Of a DNA stretch of 63,908 nt, positions 36,903 through 44,517 are shown piece after piece. Positions within the stretch are counted from its first letter, which is position 1. Every line of letters begins with the position of its first letter. This stretch comes from Candidatus Sulfopaludibacter sp. SbA3 (GTDB lineage Bacteria; Pseudomonadota; Alphaproteobacteria; Caulobacterales; Hyphomonadaceae), in assembly GCA_945913285.1 (NCBI GenBank), contig CAMEDD010000012.1:1-63908 (forward strand), given 5' to 3'. A program made the translations under genes and the position numbers. Under the pieces are notes generated by a model. The model did not search any database. It was given only the letters and a program-made list of their open reading frames with translations, and was not told the DNA's origin.

Positions 36903-38176
36903 GGCGCAATGCCGGGTGACCGGATAACGCGGCGCAGTTTTCCGCCTTGCGGCGGCAGAAGCGGCGCTGTCCCGGCGTTGATCTGGGGGCGCGCGCCGTG
37001 CCGGGCGAAGAGGTCCTGCAAGGCGCGCTCTGCGGCCGGAAGTTCTGCGGCGAGCTGAGGCGGCAGGATGAGCGAGACCGCATCCGGCCCGGACTGGACA
37101 ACACGAAAATCTTTGATCAGGCGGCTCGCGGACACCACGGCATTGCGTATCACATCCGGCGTAATGCGCACCGCCTGGCTCCCCTCCCCTTTCAGCTGGA
37201 AAGTGTCATCCTGGCGCCCGGCAACCGCCGTGACGGCTTGCAAGGGTGACCCGCACGCGCAGGGCTCTTCCGAGAGTTTCAGCAGGTCGTTCATCCGGTA
37301 GCGGACCATCATCTGGGTGCGGCGGGTAAAGTCCGTGACCAGCGGCGCGGAAAGATCACCTGAGGGCTCCCATTCGAACGCGACGCAGTCTTCACACAGG
37401 TGCAGCCTGCCGTGCGTGCACGCCGCGCCGAACAGGCCTTCGGTTGCCATGTAGATTTCCCGGACGCCCAGCCCGAACCGCGCCTCGATTTCGCCGCGGT
37501 CGGCAGGGTCCAGAACTTCGGCGCCGGAAAAGACGTGCTGCGGCGCAAGCGCCAGATCGGCCCGCGCCAGCGCCAGCAGCGCGTGCGGCGGCGCCACGAT
37601 TACGTTGGGCCGGAAGTTCGCAACCGCTGGAAGCTGTATGTCCAGCCCGTCCGCGAGGTCAAAGAACTTCAGCGCCAGCCGCCCGGATTCATTGGCCGCA
37701 TCGTACAGCCGGCTGCTGCGCGGCAACATCAGGGCGACGCGGTAACGGGCAGACAGCATGTCGGGCAACGCCTTGGCGAGGAGGGTGCCGAGCCAGAGGT
37801 AGCGCTCAGCATCGCTCACCAGATAGAGGCCGCGATTGCCACTGGTGCCCGTACTTGCGCCCACTGAGTAATGGCCGATCCGGTGAGATGTCTCGAGGGC
37901 TTGCCAGCCCGCGTCCGCGGTGATGCCGGGTACGTTGTAACGATGAAAGCCGGACATCAGAGCGTCCTTGTCCATCACCGGATAGTCCGTCAGCCGATGA
38001 CTGGCGATGCCAGAGAAAGCTGCAACTTTCGGCGCCGTGTTCCTAAGGAAGCGCTCCAGCCGGGCAGACTGCCACTTCAGCAGCTGGTCGCGCGTGCGCA
38101 GCCGTTTGGCGCGGGCGCTCGCTCGCCAGAAGGCCGACAGCGTGAGTGCCAGAGCCATGGGTGACGCGCCGCTCAT
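36899..38176 (-). CDS. Adenylate-forming enzyme, F390-synthetase/CapK-like (TIGR02304 type)
   Basis: A 425-residue member of the PaaK/CapK/F390-synthetase branch of adenylate-forming enzymes. The P-loop is STGTSGNRG near 128-136, the adenine region is EIYMATEGLFGA, and the hinge region is MVRYRMNDLLKL, followed by the C-terminal AMP-binding tail (RQDDTFQLKG). It lacks a carrier-protein domain. The family activates a carboxylate as acyl-AMP and passes it to CoA or another acceptor. It overlaps both neighbours by 4 bp. I infer that it activates or ligates an acyl intermediate of this operon's pathway. Confidence 0.85.
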   Translation of the reverse strand: MSGASPMALALTLSAFWRASARAKRLRTRDQLLKWQSARLERFLRNTAPKVAAFSGIASHRLTDYPVMDKDALMSGFHRYNVPGITADAGWQALETSHRIGHYSVGASTGTSGNRGLYLVSDAERYLWLGTLLAKALPDMLSARYRVALMLPRSSRLYDAANESGRLALKFFDLADGLDIQLPAVANFRPNVIVAPPHALLALARADLALAPQHVFSGAEVLDPADRGEIEARFGLGVREIYMATEGLFGAACTHGRLHLCEDCVAFEWEPSGDLSAPLVTDFTRRTQMMVRYRMNDLLKLSEEPCACGSPLQAVTAVAGRQDDTFQLKGEGSQAVRITPDVIRNAVVSASRLIKDFRVVQSGPDAVSLILPPQLAAELPAAERALQDLFARHGARPQINAGTAPLLPPQGGKLRRVIRSPGIAP

Positions 38177-38952
38177 GTGAGCGGTTCCGGATCATGGCAC
38201 AGCACGACCTTGCCGCCCGCTGCCTCGAATGCGTTCAGCCGGCACGCGGTGGCCTCGGCCGCTTCACGGTCGTCGAGAATCCACCGGGCGGGCGCGCCCG
38301 GCGACCTGCGTTCCCGAATTGCCCTGGCGAGCCAGTCCGCATCACCGGCATAGAGCACCGGGACGGCCTGCTTCGCGAACAGGTATCCCGTATGGCCACG
38401 CATATGGCCGGGAAGGGGCACCGCGAGCACTTCTCCGTCTGCGAAAACATCCCGTGCGGGACCAAGACCGAACGGGGCTTCCACCACGGCAAGGGACTCA
38501 AGCGAGACAATCCGCGCCGCCAGATCGTCCGGCAGCAGTTCGCGGAACACGCCATGCCGCGTCCGCCCAAAAGTGCCGGCCGACAGGAAGTGCGACACCG
38601 AATCTGCGTCCGCAATCAACTGCGCCGACGGATAGTCCCTCAGCGCCGAGACATGATCGGCATGCAGATGGGTGATCAGTATGGTCGCAGCCTGCGGCGA
38701 GGCGTCTGGCAGAACGCTCTCAGTCAGGTGCGGCCGAAGAACAGCGCTATAGAGCGTCAGCGGCAGCGACCGGCGCCCCTGCGTCACGCGGCGGGAATAC
38801 CCGGTGTCGATCAGGCAGGTGCCCACACGTTCATGGACGAAGCGGCCATATCGCACGGCAAGCTCAACCTCCTGCCATCGCCCACCTTTCAGAACGAGAC
38901 GTTCCGGCACCCGAACGGTTGCGCTGCTGGGAAAGGACAAGCCGGTGATCAT
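38173..38952 (-). CDS. Metallo-beta-lactamase-fold hydrolase of the biosynthetic operon
   Basis: A 259-residue MBL protein with THLHADH (His95, His97, Asp99, His100), a GHMRGHTG third-ligand loop and the YAGDADW metal-bridging aspartate. There is no signal peptide. Such enzymes often hydrolyse thioesters, lactones or phosphodiesters. In this operon a role as acyl thioesterase or lactonase is plausible but inferred. The ATG at 38952 overlaps the stop of the upstream epimerase gene, which fixes the start; a long upstream open frame is antisense noise. Confidence 0.9.
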   Translation of the reverse strand: MITGLSFPSSATVRVPERLVLKGGRWQEVELAVRYGRFVHERVGTCLIDTGYSRRVTQGRRSLPLTLYSAVLRPHLTESVLPDASPQAATILITHLHADHVSALRDYPSAQLIADADSVSHFLSAGTFGRTRHGVFRELLPDDLAARIVSLESLAVVEAPFGLGPARDVFADGEVLAVPLPGHMRGHTGYLFAKQAVPVLYAGDADWLARAIRERRSPGAPARWILDDREAAEATACRLNAFEAAGGKVVLCHDPEPLT

Positions 38953-39920
38953 GCCGGCACCTCGAAGGTGCGCCGGAGGCCCTCTTCGAAGGAGACGGCG
39001 GGACTCCAGCCGAGATGTGCCTTGGCTGCGGAGATATCGAGTGTCTGCGTGAAAGCGAACAGGCCCGCGCCGTAAGCGGTGATGCGCGGCTCCGGCCGCT
39101 GGCTCTGCATATGGCTCGCCACTTCCATCGCGCGTGCTGCCACAAGCAGTACCCTTGACGGCATACTCCGCCAGCGGACGGCTACGCCGGCCCGCGCACA
39201 GGCGGCCTCCGTAATCGTGCGAATGGATTTGGGCTCGCCTCCGGAAATGTTGAACACCCGCTTGGGGAGTCCGGCTGGTGCGCGAAGGGCGGCCAGAACA
39301 CTGTCGACGACGTCGTCGATGTGCGTCAGGTCTGTCTCGGCCGATCCGCCCCGCACCAGCGGCAGCGGTCCTGTCGTGGCGGCGCGCAGCAATCGGGGCA
39401 GAAGCGCCGTGTCGCCGGGACCGTACAGGCCGCGAGGGCGCAGGATGAGATAGTCGAGGTCGGTCTGCGTCTGCACCAGGCTTTCGGCTTCGCGCTTTGT
39501 CGCGGCATACGCGTTGACAGGCTGCGGCAGCGCCATGTCCTCCCGCACGAGGCGCTGATCGCACAACCGGAAATACAGGCTTGGCGTTGAGATGTGCACA
39601 AAGCGCCGGGCGCCCGAAATGCGGGCAAATGCCAGCGCCGATGAGGTGGCGTATACATTCGCGGCGCGAAAGCCTGCATAGGCGCCCCAGGCGGAGGACA
39701 GCGCTGCGCAATGGATCACGGCTGACACGTCCGTCCCGGGTGCGGGCGGGGCGCCGCGGGAAAGATCGCCGGCGATGCATGTCGCGCCGAGCTGCTCCAA
39801 TGCGGCGAGCTTGGTCTCGTTGCGGCCCATCGCGATCACCGAATGTCCGGTGCCCAGCAGTTGCCGCGCCAGCGCGCCGCCCAGAAATCCTGTTGCGCCA
39901 GTGATTGCAATCGCGGTCAC
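38949..39920 (-). CDS. NAD(P)-dependent epimerase/reductase (SDR, 3beta-HSD/OleD-like)
   Basis: A 323-residue extended SDR with ITGATGFLGGALARQL at 6-21, a Ser/Thr at about 111-112 and the catalytic YAATK (Tyr138, Lys142). The SDLTHIDDVV-type segment (ETDLTHIDDVVDSV) and the C-terminal LGWSP motif are typical of the 3beta-HSD/OleD group, which reduces beta-keto acids or sugars. Directly downstream of the condensing enzyme (4-bp gap), reduction of its beta-keto product is the natural guess. Confidence 0.88.
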   Translation of the reverse strand: MTAIAITGATGFLGGALARQLLGTGHSVIAMGRNETKLAALEQLGATCIAGDLSRGAPPAPGTDVSAVIHCAALSSAWGAYAGFRAANVYATSSALAFARISGARRFVHISTPSLYFRLCDQRLVREDMALPQPVNAYAATKREAESLVQTQTDLDYLILRPRGLYGPGDTALLPRLLRAATTGPLPLVRGGSAETDLTHIDDVVDSVLAALRAPAGLPKRVFNISGGEPKSIRTITEAACARAGVAVRWRSMPSRVLLVAARAMEVASHMQSQRPEPRITAYGAGLFAFTQTLDISAAKAHLGWSPAVSFEEGLRRTFEVPA

Positions 39921-39924
39921 AGGA

Positions 39925-40971
39925 TCAAGTCTCCAGAACCGCTCCGGCGAGCGATACGCCGGCCGAGGTTCCGATCAGCAGAATGCGCATGCCGGGGCGG
40001 ATCAGCCCCTCGGCGCGGGCCATACAAAGCGCGGTCGGAATGGACGCAGCCACCAGGTTTCCGATCGTCCGGACACGGTCAAAAACAAGGGCTGCGGGAA
40101 ACCCGCCGCGCCGAACGATATGGGTCAGCGCATGCGGGCTCGCCTGATGCGGCACAACGAGATCGATATCTTTGCGCGCGAGGCCGGACCTCCCGAGCAA
40201 CCTGTCGAGGAACCCGGTCAGAGCCGCTGCGGTGATCCGGTAAAGGGCTTTGCCGTCCATCCGGAAATACGCGCTGCGGGCAAAGGCGTCGGGGTCAGCA
40301 TGGAAGTCGATCCCTGTGCCGCCCGCGGCCAGCGTGCAGGCGTCATATCCGTCCGCGAACGTCTCCATGTAAAAGCCGCCAAACCGGGCGCTGGACTTCT
40401 GCCCGGTACCAGCGGCGCTGACGACGAACGCGGCCGCGCCATCGCCAAACAATCCGGCCGTCTCCGGCGCATCTGCCCAGGGCAAGGCGCGTGAGGCGAT
40501 TTCCGATGTGACGACGAGTACGTGGCGCGCGCGCCCTGCCGCGATGTTGAGGGCAGCCAGGTCAAGCCCAACCAGTGCGCTGAGGCAGGTGGCGTTCACA
40601 TCATAGGCCGGAAAGTTCAGCTTGCCGCCGCCGAGTTCGCGTTTGATCAGGGGCGCCGTGGCAGGAATGGGCTGGCGGCCGACAGCGGCGCCGAACAGCA
40701 TAAGGCTGACATCGTCCAGCTGCAGGCCGGCGTCGAGAAGCGCGCCGCGGGCTGCGGCGGCCCCGAGGCCTTCCTGCGTTTCGTTTGCGCCGGCCACCGG
40801 ACGGCTGGCGACGCCGCAGGCGCCTTCAAGCCAGCCTTCGGGTTTGCCCAGCCTGAGATCGATCTCGGCCGATGTAACCAGCCGCTCGGGCAGCGCGAGG
40901 CAGAACCCGGAAAGCACGGGGCTCGTCGCGGGCAGGACGGCAGGGCGCAGGCGCTTTGTGTGAGTGAACAT
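39925..40971 (-). CDS. KAS III / OleA-like condensing enzyme
   Basis: A 348-residue thiolase-fold enzyme with the full KAS III triad: Cys129 in DVNATCLSAL, His275 in VPHQAS and Asn305 in RTIGNLVAAS. It joins acyl-CoA or acyl-ACP units. Because a separate regular fabH is expected elsewhere in the genome, this copy probably starts a special pathway, as OleA or other KAS III-like enzymes do. It is the first gene of the six-gene minus-strand operon; the ATG at 40971 has no strong ribosome site. Confidence 0.92.
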   Translation of the reverse strand: MFTHTKRLRPAVLPATSPVLSGFCLALPERLVTSAEIDLRLGKPEGWLEGACGVASRPVAGANETQEGLGAAAARGALLDAGLQLDDVSLMLFGAAVGRQPIPATAPLIKRELGGGKLNFPAYDVNATCLSALVGLDLAALNIAAGRARHVLVVTSEIASRALPWADAPETAGLFGDGAAAFVVSAAGTGQKSSARFGGFYMETFADGYDACTLAAGGTGIDFHADPDAFARSAYFRMDGKALYRITAAALTGFLDRLLGRSGLARKDIDLVVPHQASPHALTHIVRRGGFPAALVFDRVRTIGNLVAASIPTALCMARAEGLIRPGMRILLIGTSAGVSLAGAVLET

Positions 40972-41104
40972 TTACGCATTATACTGCGCTTCGACCGGGC
41001 TGGCAAGCACGCTGGCGCTGGCCAGTCAGATCGCAGGCAGGAAGTGGGGCGGGTCCAGCCGCAATCTCGGCCGGCAAAGCGCTTGACGGGTCACGAAAGC
41101 TTAT

Positions 41105-41125
41105 GTACTTTGAAAATCAAAGTAC
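41105..41125. promoter_or_regulatory. Perfect palindromic operator
   Basis: GTACTTTGA at 41105-41113 and its exact reverse complement TCAAAGTAC at 41117-41125 flank AAA. The site lies 15 bp before the six-TM protein start. The downstream winged-helix protein is the obvious candidate to bind it. This is inferred from the layout. Confidence 0.7.
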
Positions 41126-41140
41126 TACATGGAGCTGTCG

Positions 41141-41764
41141 ATGACACATACCCCAACCCTCTCGAGTGATCTCGCTTACATCCGCGACCTTGCCGAAGCC
41201 GGCGAGAATGCGCCGCTGCTCGGCGGACGGTTTCTCGCCTGGTGGGGCGGTCTGATGACCCTCGCCTATACAGGCCACTTCCTGATCGCCACGAAAGCCG
41301 TTGGCATCGGGCCTGAATCGCTCTGGAGTCTCTGGGCGACGGTCACCGGACTTGGGATCATCGGCCAGTTTGCCCTGCAAGCCTTCTTCCCGTCCAAGCC
41401 CGGCGAGTCCTCTACGGGCAACCGCGTCCAGTCCGTCGTCTGGATGAGCGCAGGCTTTGTCCTGTTCGCCTACTTCATCGGCGTGATCGGCCAGATCATG
41501 TTCTTGGGCGGCGGCTATACCGGCTTCTACTGGTCGGTCCCCGTCGTGATCGGCCTCTACGGCCTCAGCCAATTCGTCACCGGCCTGATCGCCGGGCACG
41601 GCGCGCTGAAGTTTGCTGGCCTCGCGGCCTTCGCGGGAACCGCGGTCGCTGCCATGATGACCGGCACGGATTTCGTCTGGCTTGCCGGCGCAGGCGTTGC
41701 ATTCCTCGCCGTCTTCGTTCCCGGGCTGATGCTGCTGCGCACCGAGCCGGCGACCACAGTTTGA
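41141..41764 (+). CDS. Six-TM membrane protein of unknown function
   Basis: A 207-residue protein with about six hydrophobic helices (GGLMTLAYTGHFLIA, LGIIGQFALQAFF and further ones to the end) and a short polar N-terminus. I recognise no named family. The ATG at 41141 is chosen because ggag lies 6 bases before it; an ATG at 41129 would overlap that site. It is followed 10 bp later by a winged-helix regulator, a common pairing of an integral membrane protein with its repressor. Confidence 0.8.
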   Translation: MTHTPTLSSDLAYIRDLAEAGENAPLLGGRFLAWWGGLMTLAYTGHFLIATKAVGIGPESLWSLWATVTGLGIIGQFALQAFFPSKPGESSTGNRVQSVVWMSAGFVLFAYFIGVIGQIMFLGGGYTGFYWSVPVVIGLYGLSQFVTGLIAGHGALKFAGLAAFAGTAVAAMMTGTDFVWLAGAGVAFLAVFVPGLMLLRTEPATTV

Positions 41765-41774
41765 GGCGCGCATC

Positions 41775-42086
41775 GTGAGCGAAGACAATCCCTTCGACCA
41801 TAACGAGATCGACGACGTCATCCACGGGCGCCTGCGCCTGGGTGTCATGGCCTACCTGTCCGCAGCAAGCCCCGCGATCTTCGGGGAGCTGCGCGACAAG
41901 GTCGCCACGAGCGATGGCAACCTCTCGACCCACCTTAAGAAGCTCGAAGACGCAGGCTATATCGCGCAGGAGAAACGCTTTGTCGGCAAGAAGCCGCAAA
42001 CGCGGGTGTTCCTGACCGACAAAGGCCGCAAGGCCTGGATTGTCTGGATCGGGCGCATGGAAGCCATCATGAAGGCAGCCGAGTAG
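41775..42086 (+). CDS. Winged-helix transcriptional regulator (HTH_34/MarR-like)
   Basis: A 103-residue single-domain DNA-binding protein. IHGRLRLGVMAYLS begins the domain, the recognition helix is DGNLSTHLKKLEDAGYI, and the wing ends in RVFLTDKGRKAW. It matches the HTH_34 group, a dimeric family that often represses its own operon. The start is GTG at 41775. The perfect palindrome at 41105-41125 ahead of its partner gene is the likely operator. Confidence 0.88.
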   Translation: MSEDNPFDHNEIDDVIHGRLRLGVMAYLSAASPAIFGELRDKVATSDGNLSTHLKKLEDAGYIAQEKRFVGKKPQTRVFLTDKGRKAWIVWIGRMEAIMKAAE

Positions 42087-42141
42087 CGGATCACGCTGAG
42101 TTGAATTGAACCAAACGGGGCGGCTGTGCGTATCTGCGCTC

Positions 42142-42648
42142 ATGACACATCCATTCTTCTCCCGCCGCCTTTTCCTGCTCTCCGGCTGCGTTGCCTTGCT
42201 CGGCGCCTGCTCGGGCGGCCCGGAAGCCAGCGCTGCGGCGCCGTCGCAGTATTCCGATGACGAGTGGCGCGCCCTCTCTGAGGCCGACTGGAAATCCCGG
42301 CTCTCGCCCGCCGCGTTTGCGGTTCTGCGCAAGCACGACACCGAGCGGGCTTTCACCTCACCTCTCAATGCTGAAAAGGGCGCCGGCGTGTTTCACTGCG
42401 CCGGCTGCGACCTGGCGCTGTTTTCGTCTGACGTGAAGTTCGACAGCGGTACAGGATGGCCAAGCTTCTGGGACTACCTACCGGCATCGCTTGGCACCAG
42501 CATCGACCGCAAGCTCTTCTATCCGCGCACGGAATATCACTGCGCCCGCTGTCTCGGTCACCAGGGTCACGTTTTTGAAGACGGCCCGGCGCCCACCGGG
42601 CTGCGCTACTGCAATAATGGCGCTGCCTTGACGTTCAGGGCGGCCTGA
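42142..42648 (+). CDS. msrB: Exported peptide-methionine (R)-S-oxide reductase, lipoprotein type
   Basis: A 168-residue MsrB with an N-terminal signal RRLFLLSGCVALLGAC (lipobox LGAC). The zinc cysteines are in HCAGCD and HCARC. The catalytic-site strand GTGWPSFW and the catalytic cysteine in RYCNNGAAL are present; the usual VNS after the Cys is NNG here. The family repairs oxidised methionine in proteins. As a lipoprotein it would act in the periplasm. It is convergent with the metal operon. Confidence 0.9.
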   Translation: MTHPFFSRRLFLLSGCVALLGACSGGPEASAAAPSQYSDDEWRALSEADWKSRLSPAAFAVLRKHDTERAFTSPLNAEKGAGVFHCAGCDLALFSSDVKFDSGTGWPSFWDYLPASLGTSIDRKLFYPRTEYHCARCLGHQGHVFEDGPAPTGLRYCNNGAALTFRAA

Positions 42649-42688
42649 TGAACCGCCCCTCTCCGCCAAAGTAGAGGGACGGATGCTT

Positions 42689-43081
42689 TCAGTAGAATAT
42701 CGACGCCGCCAGGAAGGCAAAGAAGAATCCGGTTGCGTAAAGCGCAACGCTCAGCCCCCAGACGATCCAGCTGACTTGCCGCGCCCGCGCGCAGGCGGCC
42801 GCCTGCGCCTTGTCGACGGGGCAGGGCAGGCTGCGTGCATGCCACTGCCAGGCGCCCGAGATCACCAGCAGTATGCCTGCCAACGCAAACACGGCCGTCT
42901 TGTGCTTGCCGATCCAGGTGATCTGCGGCACGGCCTCGACCAGCCCTGCCATCACAGCGCCCGCACCAATGCTGACCAGCAGCGCGGGCAAGGCGCAGCA
43001 GATCAGGGTCCCGGTCGATGTGAACAGGGTCAGGAAGGCCGGCAACATGCTGGGCGGCCGGATGTCATCGGCCCCCGTCAT
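42689..43081 (-). CDS. MerT-like metal transport membrane protein
   Basis: A 130-residue protein with three to four TM helices. The first carries a vicinal CC pair (TLICCALPALLVSIGAG), as in MerT where the cysteines pass Hg(II) inward. A further Cys pair is near the loop LPCPVDKAQAAACA. It overlaps the MerP-like gene by 4 bp. No mercuric reductase is in view, so the metal may be something other than mercury, such as copper. Confidence 0.8.
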   Translation of the reverse strand: MTGADDIRPPSMLPAFLTLFTSTGTLICCALPALLVSIGAGAVMAGLVEAVPQITWIGKHKTAVFALAGILLVISGAWQWHARSLPCPVDKAQAAACARARQVSWIVWGLSVALYATGFFFAFLAASIFY

Positions 43082-43413
43082 TTCGCAAAGTTCCGGTCGA
43101 CGGAAACCATTGAATAGCCCGCCTTGCGGATAAGGGCTTCCAGTGCGGCGTCATCGAGTGATTTGCCGGGCTTCAGGTCCACGCGAACCTCCCCCTTTGA
43201 CAGGTCGACATAAACCTTCTGGACCGCCTCGTCCTTGCCGACGATCTTGCGGATCGACTGGGCACAGAAATCGCAGACAAGCCCGTTCACCTTGGCGAGC
43301 AGGATTTCGCCGGCGCCGGCCTCGGCCTTGGCCGGGGTTTCGGCCAGCGCAGATCCGGCGACGGGGCTGAGGGTCAGGGCGGCGGCAAGTGCAAGTGTCT
43401 TGACAAGTTTCAT
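43078..43413 (-). CDS. Periplasmic heavy-metal-associated (HMA/MerP-like) protein
   Basis: A 111-residue protein with a cleavable signal (to about ALAE, residue 25) and one HMA domain: VNGLVCDFCAQSIRK, with the CxxC metal site, and a ferredoxin-like fold ending at AGYSMVSV. In Mer systems such a protein hands metal to MerT, which is the coupled neighbour here. Confidence 0.88.
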   Translation of the reverse strand: MKLVKTLALAAALTLSPVAGSALAETPAKAEAGAGEILLAKVNGLVCDFCAQSIRKIVGKDEAVQKVYVDLSKGEVRVDLKPGKSLDDAALEALIRKAGYSMVSVDRNFAK

Positions 43414-43439
43414 TGTGAATATCCTTTGATCAGAGTGTA

Positions 43440-44075
43440 TCAGAAACGCCAGGTCCAGTTGAGCAGGAATTCCTCGTCCTCCAGCGTATAGCCCGCCTCG
43501 ACGAGGAGCGGCCCCTGGAAGAAGCGGAGCAGCGGTGTGACGGTGACTGGCTCGTCCGCATCCGGAGTATTCTCCACCTGAACCATCGCCCAGGTGTGGA
43601 ACTTGCCGAACTCTGCGACATAGGGCGCGATGCCGATGCGGGCGGCGTGGCTCAGGGTTTCATTTTCTCCATAGTCACGCACATGCGCGTCATAGGAAAC
43701 GAACACGCGCCGGGTTTCCCAATCGGCGGCAACGCCGGCCATGGAACCCCATTCCGTGTCTGCCTCCCCGAACGGATCGGCGGCCCCTGCGCCAAGCGAA
43801 AAGTAGAGATTGCCCTGACTTTGAGGGGCGTTCCATCGCTTGGCCAGCCTCGTGTACTTGAGGCCCGTGAAGGTCGTGTCCATTTCCTGGTTCTGCTCGA
43901 CATACAGGCCGATCGAATCGGTGGCCGTCGGCGAGTAGTGGGCATGCAGGGATGAATACATCCCGTTATTGTCCTGCATCAGTGTCCAGCCGCCCGCATA
44001 GGAGACGGGCCGGGCGCTGGCAGGCGCGGCAAACGCTGCAAGGGCTAGTCCTGCAGCAAGATATCGAGGCGGCAT
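43440..44075 (-). CDS. Outer-membrane beta-barrel protein of the metal operon
   Basis: A 211-residue protein with a signal peptide (cleavage near ASARP) and alternating amphipathic strands ending in NWTWRF, the C-terminal aromatic usual for outer-membrane barrels. Its sequence (YSPTATDSIGLYVE, TGLKYTRLAKRW) fits a small porin-like barrel. The ATG at 44075 was chosen because it starts the signal peptide. I cannot name a family. Placement between the Met/His-rich secreted protein and MerP suggests metal handling. Confidence 0.75.
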   Translation of the reverse strand: MPPRYLAAGLALAAFAAPASARPVSYAGGWTLMQDNNGMYSSLHAHYSPTATDSIGLYVEQNQEMDTTFTGLKYTRLAKRWNAPQSQGNLYFSLGAGAADPFGEADTEWGSMAGVAADWETRRVFVSYDAHVRDYGENETLSHAARIGIAPYVAEFGKFHTWAMVQVENTPDADEPVTVTPLLRFFQGPLLVEAGYTLEDEEFLLNWTWRF

Positions 44076-44118
44076 GTGCCGGTCCTTTGTCCGAGGTTGA
44101 TCCAACGTAGACGCAGGA

Positions 44119-44472
44119 TCAGGCCTTCGGCGGCGGCGGCTCCGGGATCAGCGTGCGCGAGCCGGCGCGGGCATCAGGCGGAAAGTCCGCCATCAGACCG
44201 AATGCCTGGTGGAACGCATCTGGAGCCGAAGGCGCGGGCAGGGCCGAGACGATGGCAGGGCAGCAGCAATTGCCGTCCGGTTGCGATGTGCCGGGCGTCG
44301 CAGGCGGCGCGGCATGCGGCGCCGCCATCATGTCGCAATGCGCTTGGGCTTCGCCCGGAGCGGCGGCAGCGGCCGTCTCCATGCCCATGTCACACGGGCC
44401 AGCATGGGCCGATAGACCGGCAGCGGCAATCAGCCAAAGGCCGAGACAGAGGAGCAGCGCACGTTTCAGCAT
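44119..44472 (-). CDS. Secreted Cys/Met/His-rich metal-binding protein
   Basis: A 117-residue exported protein (signal to about SAHA) whose mature part is rich in metal ligands: CDMGMET, HCDMMAAPH and a CCCP triplet. The rest is Ala/Pro-rich. Such patterns occur in copper-related proteins such as DUF2946 members. It is the first gene of the four-gene minus-strand operon. Copper is the more natural guess for Met/His clusters, though the partner genes resemble mercury transport. Confidence 0.75.
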   Translation of the reverse strand: MLKRALLLCLGLWLIAAAGLSAHAGPCDMGMETAAAAAPGEAQAHCDMMAAPHAAPPATPGTSQPDGNCCCPAIVSALPAPSAPDAFHQAFGLMADFPPDARAGSRTLIPEPPPPKA

Positions 44473-44517
44473 TATGCTGACACTATCCGGCCGCAGGCCT
44501 GCGAGGTCAATGCGGCG

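Noticed and set aside
40972-41140. Duplicate of the tRNA-Arg 3' end as an att site
   Set aside because: Only gggtcac matches, which is expected by chance; there is no integrase gene.
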